A stretch of 64,000 nt of DNA, from assembly GCA_021778845.1 (NCBI GenBank), contig JAJYBU010000001.1:1-64000 (forward strand). The letters are read 5' to 3'. The notes under the pieces were generated by a model, which was not told where the DNA came from, did not search any database, and saw only the letters and a list, made by a program, of their open reading frames with translations. Source of the DNA: Acidobacteriota bacterium (lineage in GTDB: Bacteria > Acidobacteriota > Terriglobia > Terriglobales > Acidobacteriaceae). A program made the position numbers and the translations under genes. Positions 29,969 through 39,420 of the stretch are shown here, piece after piece. How positions within the stretch are numbered: the first letter of the stretch is position 1; each line of letters opens with the position of its first letter.

Positions 29969-32218
29969 CTATGCCTGTGGGAGGAAGTCGGCGCGTCGTT
30001 CCGCCGGAGCTAGCAGCGATGTCAGGCACACTACCCCAGTCGAGCCCAGAAACTTCGCTTCGAAGACCTCGCTCGGCAACGCCTTGCTCAGCAGAAAGCC
30101 CTGCATCTCATCCGAGCCCAGCATTCGCACCATGCGCGCCTGGTCCGCAGTCTCCACACCCTCTGCCACCACCTTGAGGTGCATCGAATGAGCCAGATTG
30201 ATGATCGCGGACACCTGCGCCAGCCGCTCCGGCGCATCCGTCAGATCAATCACAAACGACCGGTCGATCTTCAGCGTATCCAGCGGCAATTTGGAAAGAT
30301 AGCTGAGCGACGAAAACCCCGTCCCGAAGTCATCCAGCGCGATCGTAATCCCCATCGCGCGAATCTTCCGCAGCGTCGCAATGCTGTATTCCAGGTCTTC
30401 CATGACCATGCTTTCCGTGATCTCAAACTCCAACCCCCTCGCCGCCTCCGGGTCATCACCGATGGCGCGCTCAATGTCGCCAATGAAGTGGCGATTGCGC
30501 AGTTGCAGCGGAGACACATTCACCGCGATCCGCCCCGCCTGCAACCCCGCTCTCCGCCACCGGAGATGGCCTTCAATCGCCCGGTCCAGCGCCCAATGCC
30601 CCACCTCGTAGATCAATCCCGTCTCTTCCAGCATCGGAATAAACCGGTCCGGAGGCACCAGTCCCGTGCGCGGATCGTTCCACCGGATCAGTGCTTCGGC
30701 GCCGGTCAACTCGCCGCTCACCATATTCACCTTGGGCTGGTAGTGCAGCACGAACTCGTGCCTCTCCAGCGCCTGCCGCAGTTGATTCTCCAGCACGAAC
30801 TTGCCGGCCATCATCTCGGTCATCTTGGGAGTGTGGAACAGGTATCGATTGCGGCTTGCCTTAGCCTGCTTCAGCGCTGCCTTGGCGTTTTTAACCAGTG
30901 TCTCCGCGTTGACGCCGTCCTCCGGGTACATCGAGATCCCGACCTTTGCATGAATCCGGAAAGTATCACCCTCCACCCCGAACGCGTGTTCGTGCAGCGC
31001 CTTCATCCATCGCTCCACCAGCAGCGCCGCATCGCCTTCTTTCTCGATCGCTGGAATCAATACCGCAAAGTGATCAGCGTCCAGTCGCGCCAGCAGGCTT
31101 GCATCTCCCACCTCCTCGGTCAGCCACTTCGCCACCTGCTTCAGAACCGCGTCTCCCGCCGGGCGTCCCAGGCTGTCATTGATATTGGTAAAGCGCTCCA
31201 GGTCCAACTCCAATACGGCCAGCTTGTGTCCGCCGCTGACAGCATTGCGCAGATGCCGAGTCACTCGCCGGAGAAAGCGCGTGCGATTCGCAAGACTGGT
31301 CAGCGCATCGTACTGCGCAAGGTGCTTCAGCATCCTCTCGTTCTCCACGTGATCCATCGCAAAGGAAAGATTGTTGGCCATCTCCACCAGCAGCCGTTCC
31401 TCCTCTTCGTCGAACGCTCCAATCTCTCCCGCATACAGAACCATAGCTCCAATCGGAACCCTCTTGCGATGCAGTGGCAGCACCGCCAGCGAATTCCACC
31501 CGAACTGCGCACTGCGCTTATGCCACGGCTCCGTGAGCGGGCTATGCTGATAATCCTGAATCCATACAGGCCGACCCTCACGAATCGAGACCCCGGCCGG
31601 GCCGCGCTGGAACGGAGCCTCCAGCTCAATGCCTTCCAGATACTCCCTTGCGCGCTCCCCAAAGCTCGCGGCAACCCGGATCTCTTGCGTATCGGCATCC
31701 AGCAGCCCGATCCACGCCATCCCGAACGCACCCGCTTCCACCGCAATCCGGCAAGCCTCGCGAAACAGTTCATCGCGGTCGTGCACCCGCACAATCAGCG
31801 CATTGATCCTGCCTTGCATCGCAAGAACGCGATTCAGGTGACGAATTCTGATCTCCGTGGCCTCGCGATCCGCAATCAGCCGCACCGAAGCCAGCGTGTA
31901 CACCCCATCCATTCCGGCATACCGATTCAAACTGATCTCGACCGCAAACTCTGATCCGTCCGCGCGGCACGCCATTAACTCCATGCCAATCCCCATATCC
32001 CGCTCATGCGGAGATCGGGAATGCGCCTCAAAATGCTTCACATGCGTCTCCCGATAGCGCTCCGGCATTAACGCAGTAACCGGCCTTCCCACCAGTTCCC
32101 CCGGCGCATATCCAAACAGGCTGCAGGTGTGGTCATTCGCGAGCACCATCACTCCCTGTTCATTCACCAGAATCATCGGATTTGGGACCATAGACAAAAA
32201 GTTCGCTATTCCCTGCAT
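29969..32218 (-). CDS. PAS-GAF-GGDEF-EAL cyclic-di-GMP signalling protein, EAL probably active
   Basis: The 749-residue cytosolic protein has domains in the order PAS (about 5-120; NPMILVNEQGVMVLAND), GAF (about 140-300; RGPAGVSIREGRPVWIQD), GGDEF (about 305-470) and EAL (about 480-730). The cyclase motif is degenerate: where GG(D/E)EF is expected the sequence reads LDADHF. The phosphodiesterase domain keeps GAEALIRW, VNVSPLQL, ITESMVMED, DDFGTGFSSLSYL and AEGVET. So it most likely degrades cyclic-di-GMP, with the GGDEF domain sensory or structural. No membrane segment. The start has AAGGCAGG upstream. It stands alone. Confidence 0.92.
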   Translation of the reverse strand: MQGIANFLSMVPNPMILVNEQGVMVLANDHTCSLFGYAPGELVGRPVTALMPERYRETHVKHFEAHSRSPHERDMGIGMELMACRADGSEFAVEISLNRYAGMDGVYTLASVRLIADREATEIRIRHLNRVLAMQGRINALIVRVHDRDELFREACRIAVEAGAFGMAWIGLLDADTQEIRVAASFGERAREYLEGIELEAPFQRGPAGVSIREGRPVWIQDYQHSPLTEPWHKRSAQFGWNSLAVLPLHRKRVPIGAMVLYAGEIGAFDEEEERLLVEMANNLSFAMDHVENERMLKHLAQYDALTSLANRTRFLRRVTRHLRNAVSGGHKLAVLELDLERFTNINDSLGRPAGDAVLKQVAKWLTEEVGDASLLARLDADHFAVLIPAIEKEGDAALLVERWMKALHEHAFGVEGDTFRIHAKVGISMYPEDGVNAETLVKNAKAALKQAKASRNRYLFHTPKMTEMMAGKFVLENQLRQALERHEFVLHYQPKVNMVSGELTGAEALIRWNDPRTGLVPPDRFIPMLEETGLIYEVGHWALDRAIEGHLRWRRAGLQAGRIAVNVSPLQLRNRHFIGDIERAIGDDPEAARGLEFEITESMVMEDLEYSIATLRKIRAMGITIALDDFGTGFSSLSYLSKLPLDTLKIDRSFVIDLTDAPERLAQVSAIINLAHSMHLKVVAEGVETADQARMVRMLGSDEMQGFLLSKALPSEVFEAKFLGSTGVVCLTSLLAPAERRADFLPQA

Positions 32219-32635
32219 GCCGGGCCTGCCTTCATGTCCACACCTTCCGCCCGCGGAGGCTTCTTGCCCTCCACAGTTCTAAGCCTCCTCAGCGAACGTA
32301 CGAGTTTATCTATCGCCGCAGGTGGCTCGGTGAGCGATCACAGAGTTACTATCGGCAGATTCATGGAAAACTCTAGGTGTCGAAGTCGATCCCCATCGCT
32401 GCGTTGAACCTCTGACGCAACCCGCGGCCCGTGATCGACCTCTAACGCATCCATCCTCTATATCTTGCGGCCAGCACTCCACCCAGCACCCCGCCACCCC
32501 AGCTTCGATCCGGCCAAGGAATCCATCCTGCCACGAGCCACCCCAACCGCCCCACCCCGTTTGCAAGACCGTCTCAACACACAGTCAAACTCCAATTCCC
32601 TGTGTATCCTATTGGGTGACTGAGGGAGAGCAGCC
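32219..32635. other. Intergenic region, 417 bp, no gene seen
   Basis: This divergent spacer should hold promoters for the signalling protein (minus) and the stress protein (plus). Open frames here lack coding character. Visible details are a short direct repeat ACCTCTGACGCA / ACCTCTAACGCA (about 32409 and 32439) and an ACACAG/CTGTGT inverted repeat close to the stress-protein gene. No clear sigma-70 pair or RNA gene could be identified. Confidence 0.5.
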
Positions 32636-33070
32636 ATGAAGATCGTAGTAGCAGTGGACGACTCGAAGTCATCGAAAGAATTATCACGGGCCCTTGTCGC
32701 GCAGTTTCGCACGGACAGCACAGAGGTCCTGGTCCTGCATGTACTCCAGCCGGTTGGGCCCGCTCCTCCCCAGATGGATCCCGGCTACGCCCCGGAGCTC
32801 GAAGGCCAGAAGAAGCCAGCCCGCACGTTAGTCAACCGCATCGCGAAAGAGTTGTGCGACGCCGGATTCCAAGCCACTACGGCCATCAAAGTCGGCGACA
32901 TCCGCGAGACCATCATCGACTCCGCAGCCGACTGGCACGCCGACCTGATCGTCCTCGGCTCACACGGCAAGCGAGGCCTGCAGCGTTTCCTGCTCGGCGG
33001 CGTCTCCGAGTTCGTAGCTCGCCACGCCGGTTGCTCGGTGGAGATCATACGCACCCCAGCCAGCACCTGA
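32636..33070 (+). CDS. Universal stress protein (UspA family)
   Basis: The single-domain 144-residue Usp starts [20 protein letters not shown] and keeps the ATP-binding loop in full: [19 protein letters not shown] (G-x2-G-x9-G-S/T type), followed by [13 protein letters not shown]. So unlike the other Usp in the window (10070-10501) it is likely to bind nucleotide. A GGGAGA site lies 7 bases before the ATG. It is convergent with the S9 peptidase gene, 24 bases away. Confidence 0.9.
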   Translation: MKIVVAVDDSKSSKELSRALVAQFRTDSTEVLVLHVLQPVGPAPPQMDPGYAPELEGQKKPARTLVNRIAKELCDAGFQATTAIKVGDIRETIIDSAADWHADLIVLGSHGKRGLQRFLLGGVSEFVARHAGCSVEIIRTPAST

Positions 33071-33094
33071 GCATCTCTCCACCACTCCGCACAG

Positions 33095-35236
33095 CTACTG
33101 CATCCCATACCGCTGCAGCCACTTCAACTCTTCCCGGACCTTGATATAGCCATGCCAAGGGTTCTTGTCCAGCGGATGGTTCTCGCCTGGAAACACCAGC
33201 AGCGTGTGCGGTACATTCAACCGCTCCAGCGCCCGTTCCAGCAGCACCTGCTCGAAGTAGCTGACGCGGTTGTCCGCATTGCCTCCGACAATGTGCGTTG
33301 GCGTCGTGACCTTGTTCATCTGAAACAGCGCCGCCTCACTCTGGTAAAGCTCCGGCTTCTCCCACGGCGTTCCCGAAAGATACCACGCATCATCCCAGGT
33401 AAGATCGTCATTGCCCCAGTTGGCGGCGTGCTCCACCGCGCCCGCGCCGGTCACCGCAGCCTTGAATCGCGTCGTCTGCGTAATCAGCCAGTTCGTCATG
33501 TAGCCGCCATAGCTGTACCCGCCGATGGTCAGATGATCAGGATCGGCAATCCCATCCTTCACCAGCGCATCCACCCCCGCAAGAATGTCCTTCCCCGGCG
33601 CCGACACAATATGCGGCTGAATCCCCAGCATGAACGCATCCCCATACCCCGATGACCCGCGATAGTTCGGCCGAAACACCAGCCACCCATTCGCCGCAGC
33701 CAGGGTCGCCCAGTCGTACCAGTCCGCGCCAAAACGATCGCCGTCGGCATCCGCCGGCCCGCCATGGATCAGTGTCAGCATCGGCAGATGCTGATCACTG
33801 CTCTTTCCCGGCGGATAGATCAGGACGCCTTCCACCTCGGCTCCATCCGCAGCCTTCCACCGGTACGGCTTCCACTCCACCTGCGCGCGCTCCCCAAACA
33901 CAGGATTGAACGCCGTCACCGCCTTCGCTGCATTCAACCCCGACACACCCTCCGCAACATACACTTGCGTCGGCGCTGTAATCGTCGAGTGCGTAAACAG
34001 CACAGCATCTCCGCTGCGCGCCGCATCCAGATGAGCGTAGTTCCCGGGCACCGTAGCAACGGCCTCGGCCTTCTCACCCTCCACACGGTACACGCCTACA
34101 TCGATTCCCTTCTGTCCCGCAGCCAGCAACGTACCCTCCGCCGTAACGGTCAGATCCTCCCATGATCCGCCAAACTCTCCACCCAGCCGCGTCACCTTCC
34201 CCGTCGCCACTTCCAGCGAATACAGTCGTCCCTGCACATCGCGGTACGGCCCTTCGATCGACCCGCCCGCCGCGCGCACCAGCAGATCAATGCTCTTGCC
34301 CGACGGCATCCAATGCAGATCACCCTCCAGCCCCTGGTTATGGGTCAACTGGCGCGCATCGCCGCCCTTGGCCGCCACCACAAACAGCTCACTCTCCGCA
34401 GGATTCTCCAGCCGGCGCGACACCGGCCCCGTCTCAAACGCAATCTGCTCGCCGTCCGGCGAAGGCACAATCTGCATCACCTCGAGCGCACTCTTCGTCA
34501 GCTCCACAGCGCCCGCAGGATACTCCGGCTTGTCCGCCGCCGGCTTCGAAACCTGGTGCGCCTCCGGAGTTCTCGTGCTGGCCGCTATTGCAGTGGCCAC
34601 CGGCATCGACAGCAGCACATCCCCGCGCTCCTGCTCGCGCCACCGGATCACATCCTTCCACTCCGCCTCGTGCGCCTCCTTCGCATCCTTCGACAGCGGT
34701 TCAGTCACCGAGAACACCACGCTCTTCCCATCACTCGACCAAGCAAACGCATGCGCATCCATCTTCTCGCGATACAGCGGCACCGCCTCGCCGCCACTCA
34801 AAGAGATCAGCCAGACGCGGCTCGTCGCATCCTTGTCGTCGCCCGCCGCTGCCCCGTCCCCAGCCACACCATCGCCCGACACTTCGCCCGGCAGCCTCCG
34901 GTCTGAGACGAACGCAATCATCTTCCCATCTGGCGACCACTGCGGCGACGCATCATGCCCCGAGTACGTCAGCGCGACCACCGCCCCACTCTGCTTCGTC
35001 CACAGCCACAAATCCTCTTTGAACCGGTTCTGCCGCCAGTCCGGCGCATTCGTCGCAATCACCGCCTCCAACCCATCCGGCGAGATCCGCGCCCTCACAA
35101 CCTCCGTCGCATTCATGAACTCATCCAGCGTAATCGCCGGCTTGCCCCCTGTAGCCAGGCCGCTCTGCGCGCCAGCCGTGAAAGAAGCACCAAGCAGGAA
35201 GCCAGTCAAAAGAAACTGCGTGAAACGAATCTTCAT
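33095..35236 (-). CDS. Secreted S9-family prolyl oligopeptidase-like peptidase
   Basis: The 713-residue protein has a signal peptide (FLLTGFLLGASFTAGAQ), an N-terminal beta-propeller with WSPDGK/SSDGK-type TolB blades, and a C-terminal alpha/beta hydrolase domain. The catalytic triad is S575 in GYSYGGYM, D655 in NADNRV and H687 in GENHP. This is the acylaminoacyl peptidase/dipeptidyl peptidase architecture, expected in the periplasm or outside the cell, releasing short peptides. An Asp/Gly/Ala-rich insert (about residues 115-135) interrupts the propeller. A TonB receptor and an M14 peptidase follow upstream on the same strand, suggesting peptide use. Confidence 0.92.
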   Translation of the reverse strand: MKIRFTQFLLTGFLLGASFTAGAQSGLATGGKPAITLDEFMNATEVVRARISPDGLEAVIATNAPDWRQNRFKEDLWLWTKQSGAVVALTYSGHDASPQWSPDGKMIAFVSDRRLPGEVSGDGVAGDGAAAGDDKDATSRVWLISLSGGEAVPLYREKMDAHAFAWSSDGKSVVFSVTEPLSKDAKEAHEAEWKDVIRWREQERGDVLLSMPVATAIAASTRTPEAHQVSKPAADKPEYPAGAVELTKSALEVMQIVPSPDGEQIAFETGPVSRRLENPAESELFVVAAKGGDARQLTHNQGLEGDLHWMPSGKSIDLLVRAAGGSIEGPYRDVQGRLYSLEVATGKVTRLGGEFGGSWEDLTVTAEGTLLAAGQKGIDVGVYRVEGEKAEAVATVPGNYAHLDAARSGDAVLFTHSTITAPTQVYVAEGVSGLNAAKAVTAFNPVFGERAQVEWKPYRWKAADGAEVEGVLIYPPGKSSDQHLPMLTLIHGGPADADGDRFGADWYDWATLAAANGWLVFRPNYRGSSGYGDAFMLGIQPHIVSAPGKDILAGVDALVKDGIADPDHLTIGGYSYGGYMTNWLITQTTRFKAAVTGAGAVEHAANWGNDDLTWDDAWYLSGTPWEKPELYQSEAALFQMNKVTTPTHIVGGNADNRVSYFEQVLLERALERLNVPHTLLVFPGENHPLDKNPWHGYIKVREELKWLQRYGMQ

Positions 35237-35271
35237 GGGAGTATCGCTCTTCCGTTATTTGTTGATCTTCC

Positions 35272-35319
35272 GAAAAAAGAAACGGCGGAAGAAGCACACG
35301 TTGTGGGCTCCTTCCGCCG
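35272..35319 (-). terminator. Rho-independent terminator of the second TonB-dependent receptor gene
   Basis: A 9-bp perfect stem CGGCGGAAG/CTTCCGCCG (35311-35319 with 35283-35291) is followed on the minus strand by TTTCTTTTTT (35282-35273). A second small hairpin (CGTAACG/CGTTACG) lies between it and the receptor stop. It separates the receptor from the S9 peptidase gene. Confidence 0.88.
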
Positions 35320-35348
35320 ACCGTAACGATCAGCCGTTACGCAGCGCG

Positions 35349-38300
35349 TTAGAAGTCATACCGCAGCGCGAACTGCATCCTGCGTGGCGCATTATTTCCA
35401 CCCAGCAACCCGTTGGCGGTTCCAAGCGTGCCACCCGTCAACTGACTCTGAATCGTCGCCGGATCGAAACGGTTCGTGTTCGAAACGTTATAGACCTCCC
35501 ACACAAACGTGAGCAATCCATATCGTCCAAACTGCCAGTTCTTGGTTAGCCCCGAGTCCACGTCGAAATAGCCGTCACCACGGAACCGATTGCGCTCACC
35601 CGCCTCACCCGGATACGGCAGACGAATCGGCCCACCGGTATAGATGCCCGCATTGATCGCATTTCTGTTCGTGAAGTACTCCGGATTTCCCGCGGCGTTG
35701 AAGTGCTTATGTGCAATCACGCTCGGGTCAGTTACCACGCCATAGGATTCGATCTGCCAGTTCGTGGACCAGCCCGGAGCAATCACTCCCCACGGCAAGC
35801 CACTCGTCATGCGGAAGATTCCCGACGACTGCCAGCCACCCAGGATAGCCTGCACCACCGGGTTCGCCGTCCCCAGAAAGCTCTTTCCTTTGCCAACCGG
35901 CAATTGATAGACCCAATCGACCGTCACAAGACTCGACGTGTCGAAGTCTGACACCGACTTATTCAAATAAGGCTTCCAGGTATTCAGAATCTCGCTTTGG
36001 GAGAACTGAGCAGTCGTGAACTCGTTATCGCGCTCCGCGTCAGAACCCCAGTCGATCGACTTCGAGAGCGTATAGCTGACGTCAAGCGTCAATCCATGAC
36101 TCGTCGGATGCCGAAGCGTCCACTGCGCAGCATTGTACGAACTCTTGCCGATGCTCGAGAGGGCATACAACGACGAGAACTGGTCCTGCCAGAACTTCGA
36201 CGGAGTTCCTGCGGGACAGTATCCAATCGCTGAGCAAAAGAAATCAATGTCCGCCAATGCCGAGGTTTCTCCCGCGGCATCGCGAGTCGGAGCCCACTCC
36301 AGAGAGTAGATCGACTGCGTCGCCGATGTCCCAGGGCCTGCTTGACCCGCCATGTACGGGAAGACATGCTCAAAGTACGGAATCGGCTGAACGGTTGCAT
36401 TTGGGTTGTCTGCATTCTGGTCCGTTATTTTGGACAGTGCTGTACCCGCCGTATAGTAATCGCCGCCGCCCTGCGGATCGGTGTAATCCACCGGCTCCGC
36501 CAGATCCAGGCTCTGCAACAGATGCGTACCGTACCGCCCAACATACGCAAGCTCAACCGTGAAGCCAGCCGGCAGTTGATGTTGAATCGACACGTCGTAA
36601 GAAGTGGAATACGGCGTCTGGATCTTGCTGTCCAGGCCCCACGTAATCCCAAAGTTTCCTAGTGGTGCAACATACGGATATGCCGTCGTATTCGGCGCGA
36701 CACCATTGTTGAAGGGCAGAGCATTCCTCCCCGTATAGCGCGGCGAAGTTGCGTCAGTGTATACGTTCGCTGGATTGGTCACCGACGTCGCGAGGCCAAA
36801 CTCTCCCTGCTGATCGAAGATATTCACCAGACCTTCCCCAAAGTGGTCGTAGTAGATTCCAGCACCCGCACGAATCGAAGTCTTCGAGTCCGGCGAGTAA
36901 GCTATCGCCAGGCGCGGAGCGAAGTTCTTCTTGTTTGCTGGATAGAAACCCGGCTTGCCATAGAACTTTCCAGCAGGAGCAAAGGATAGATCGGGCTCAT
37001 AGATCTGTCCCTGCAACGCAGCCGCCTCGCGCTTTTGGTACCACGTATGGGTGTCGGTCGTCGGGCCGCCCGCCGTGGTCGATGGCACAAACGGCGTCAC
37101 CTCCTGTCCACGGGTCTCCCACGGAGTCTGCAGATACGAATAGCGCAGGCCGCCCGTGATCGTAAGGTTTGGCAGCACCCTCCACGAGTCCTGCACAAAG
37201 CCTTCATACTCGTTGGCGCTGAAGTGGCGTGTGATGTATGCACCATCAGCCAGCAGCGTACCCGATGTGGCGCTGCTCACCTCATAGTTGTAAACATCGG
37301 TGACCGATGGGATCGTCCCGACAAGGTTTGCGTACGCGATGTTGTAGGAGTTCTGGAATCCGCTATCGAGCGGCGCGAGACTGGAATCGGCCAAGTTCGG
37401 ATCCGGCGCATTATTCTTCAGCCAATACGGATTGGACGACGCGGAGTTGAAGGAGTTTGCGTTCGATTCACGATTCTGGTGGATCAGTCTCCAGTTCGCA
37501 CCAATCTCAATATTGTGCTTCCCCTTGGTGATGTTGAAGTTGTCGACGATGTTGTTCACCGGCACGCTCGTGATCGTGCTCCGCGTCTCAGCCGTCGCCG
37601 TCGAGAGAAAACGGAAATCAACATAGTCGCCTGAACCAATACCCGAGTTTCCCGTCCCGGCGCGAACATATCCATAGCGAATATCGTTGATCAGGTTCGG
37701 CGAAATCGTCCAGGTGTCCCCGGCCGTGATCCCCTTGTTATTTGAGATCTGCACATAGGACGGCCCTTGTCCCGGGAACTGCTCCGTGCCCGATGAAGTG
37801 TCCTTCTGCAGATTCCCGCGCACAAAAATCCGATGCTTTACCGACGGCTCATAATCGATCCTGGCAATCATCGTGTTCAGGCTGATCGGCGCTGGAGACG
37901 CAAACGTGTAGGACCCCGAGTTCAGTCCATCGCCTGCCGTCGTTCCGTTCGCCGCTGGCATGGAATTGAAGTAGGTCTGCGCATTCGGATCCGGCCCCGG
38001 CCCCGGAGGATACGCCTTCGTACCGCACACCGCGCAACCATTCAGCGTATCCAGCGCCGTCACCTGCGCAGCAGTCAGCGACTCCGTCGCTCCTCCCGAG
38101 GTGTACAGCAACTGTCCCTGCTGCGACTGCGAAGTCGGTGTCGTCTGCGTAACCGTCTGGCTCTCCGCCTGCCGCTGTCCCTCATAATTCGCAAAGAAGA
38201 AAAGCTTGTCCTTGACGATGGGACCACCCAGGTCAGCGCCGAAGATATTGCGGATCAGCTTTGGCGGGCGATTCTCCAGTCCACTCTGCAACTGTGCCTG

Positions 38301-39098
38301 CTTGTTGAAGTACTGATTCGAAACCGTGTTGGACGGTCGGTAGTACTCATAGGCCGCACCATGAAATTTGTTCGTTCCCGACTTCGTCAGCAGCGATACC
38401 TGCGCACCCGATGAGCGGCCCGCATCCGAATCCGCATTGCTCGTCGTCACCCGAAACTCTTCCACCGAATCCTGCGTCTCGCGCAGGACTCCCGTAAACG
38501 CAAAGCCGTTGACCTGGTCGTTGTCGTCGACACCATCGAGCGTGATGTTGCCCTGGTCCGATCGCCCACCGTTCACCGCACCCGTACGACTCGTATTGTC
38601 CTGCGGAAGAAACAACACGCCCGGCTGCAGCGACAGTAGATCCGGCACGTTGCGCGTCTCGCTCGGCAGCGCCTGAATCAACTGATTATCCGCCGAGCCA
38701 CCCAGCGCTGCATCGGTCGTATTCAACGTCTGCGCCGCTTCCGTTACGTTGACGATCTCCACCGTCCCCTTCACCGCCAGCACAAAGTTCACCGTTGCTG
38801 GCTGGCTCACCAGCAACTCAACCAGGCGCTTCGTACTGCCAAATCCTGAGGCTGTCACCGTGACGGTGTACGTCGCTGGAGGAATCTGCAGCAACTGATA
38901 TTCGCCGCTGCCGCTCGACGTCGTGTTCAGCTTCAAACCCGTTGCCGTATCGCTCAACGCAATCGTTGCACCTGGCACCACCGCACCCGTTGGATCTTTC
39001 ACAATGCCGCGCAGCGATGTGGTCGCGTTCTGAGCAAAACTGAATGGGACGAAAAAGAAGAGCACCAGGACGACTAAAAATACACCTATACGCTTCAT
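35349..39098 (-). CDS. Oar-like TonB-dependent receptor, large
   Basis: The 1249-residue outer-membrane protein has a signal peptide (IGVFLVVLVLFFFVPFSFAQ), a carboxypeptidase-regulatory domain (LRGIVKDPTGAVVPGATIAL ... YTVTVTASGF), a plug with GAVNGGRSDQGNITLDGVDD and a very long barrel ending RMQFALRYDF with terminal phenylalanine. Length and layout are those of the acidobacterial Oar-like family. The ATG at 39098 is preferred over the adjacent TTG at 39101; GGAGG lies 9 bases upstream. Its neighbours are secreted peptidases on both sides, so a peptide or protein-fragment ligand is plausible but unproven. Confidence 0.92.
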   Translation of the reverse strand: MKRIGVFLVVLVLFFFVPFSFAQNATTSLRGIVKDPTGAVVPGATIALSDTATGLKLNTTSSGSGEYQLLQIPPATYTVTVTASGFGSTKRLVELLVSQPATVNFVLAVKGTVEIVNVTEAAQTLNTTDAALGGSADNQLIQALPSETRNVPDLLSLQPGVLFLPQDNTSRTGAVNGGRSDQGNITLDGVDDNDQVNGFAFTGVLRETQDSVEEFRVTTSNADSDAGRSSGAQVSLLTKSGTNKFHGAAYEYYRPSNTVSNQYFNKQAQLQSGLENRPPKLIRNIFGADLGGPIVKDKLFFFANYEGQRQAESQTVTQTTPTSQSQQGQLLYTSGGATESLTAAQVTALDTLNGCAVCGTKAYPPGPGPDPNAQTYFNSMPAANGTTAGDGLNSGSYTFASPAPISLNTMIARIDYEPSVKHRIFVRGNLQKDTSSGTEQFPGQGPSYVQISNNKGITAGDTWTISPNLINDIRYGYVRAGTGNSGIGSGDYVDFRFLSTATAETRSTITSVPVNNIVDNFNITKGKHNIEIGANWRLIHQNRESNANSFNSASSNPYWLKNNAPDPNLADSSLAPLDSGFQNSYNIAYANLVGTIPSVTDVYNYEVSSATSGTLLADGAYITRHFSANEYEGFVQDSWRVLPNLTITGGLRYSYLQTPWETRGQEVTPFVPSTTAGGPTTDTHTWYQKREAAALQGQIYEPDLSFAPAGKFYGKPGFYPANKKNFAPRLAIAYSPDSKTSIRAGAGIYYDHFGEGLVNIFDQQGEFGLATSVTNPANVYTDATSPRYTGRNALPFNNGVAPNTTAYPYVAPLGNFGITWGLDSKIQTPYSTSYDVSIQHQLPAGFTVELAYVGRYGTHLLQSLDLAEPVDYTDPQGGGDYYTAGTALSKITDQNADNPNATVQPIPYFEHVFPYMAGQAGPGTSATQSIYSLEWAPTRDAAGETSALADIDFFCSAIGYCPAGTPSKFWQDQFSSLYALSSIGKSSYNAAQWTLRHPTSHGLTLDVSYTLSKSIDWGSDAERDNEFTTAQFSQSEILNTWKPYLNKSVSDFDTSSLVTVDWVYQLPVGKGKSFLGTANPVVQAILGGWQSSGIFRMTSGLPWGVIAPGWSTNWQIESYGVVTDPSVIAHKHFNAAGNPEYFTNRNAINAGIYTGGPIRLPYPGEAGERNRFRGDGYFDVDSGLTKNWQFGRYGLLTFVWEVYNVSNTNRFDPATIQSQLTGGTLGTANGLLGGNNAPRRMQFALRYDF

Positions 39099-39420
39099 CA
39101 AAAGCTTCCTCCAGGAAAGGGACGGTTCAACCCGCCCTGTTGTTGGACTTGAATGAATGACTGTCTGCGCCTCATGTACCGAACTCCGGAATTGAGGATC
39201 TTGTCTGGACGAGGTGAATAGCGATTCATTATGTATTACAGGAACATAAATCTAATTGCAAGGGCGACGCCCGCGTAACGGCATCACTTTCCTCCCATGA
39301 CACAATCGCGAGTTTGAATTCAACGGCACGAAAAGGCGCTGTAATTGACCACTTTCCCGCGTCGCCATTCGCCCACTCCAAGGCCATCCGCAATAATCCG
39401 CCGCAGCCCCCCTTGGCAAT
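39099..39420. other. Intergenic region, 322 bp, upstream of the large receptor
   Basis: No gene is seen. It holds the GGAGG site of the receptor and a conspicuously AT-rich stretch (39226-39262) unlike the surrounding DNA. On the minus strand that stretch contains TTGCAA, 17 bases, TAATAC, a weak candidate promoter. The part next to the carboxypeptidase stop (39360-39420) is GC-rich without a clear terminator. Confidence 0.4.
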
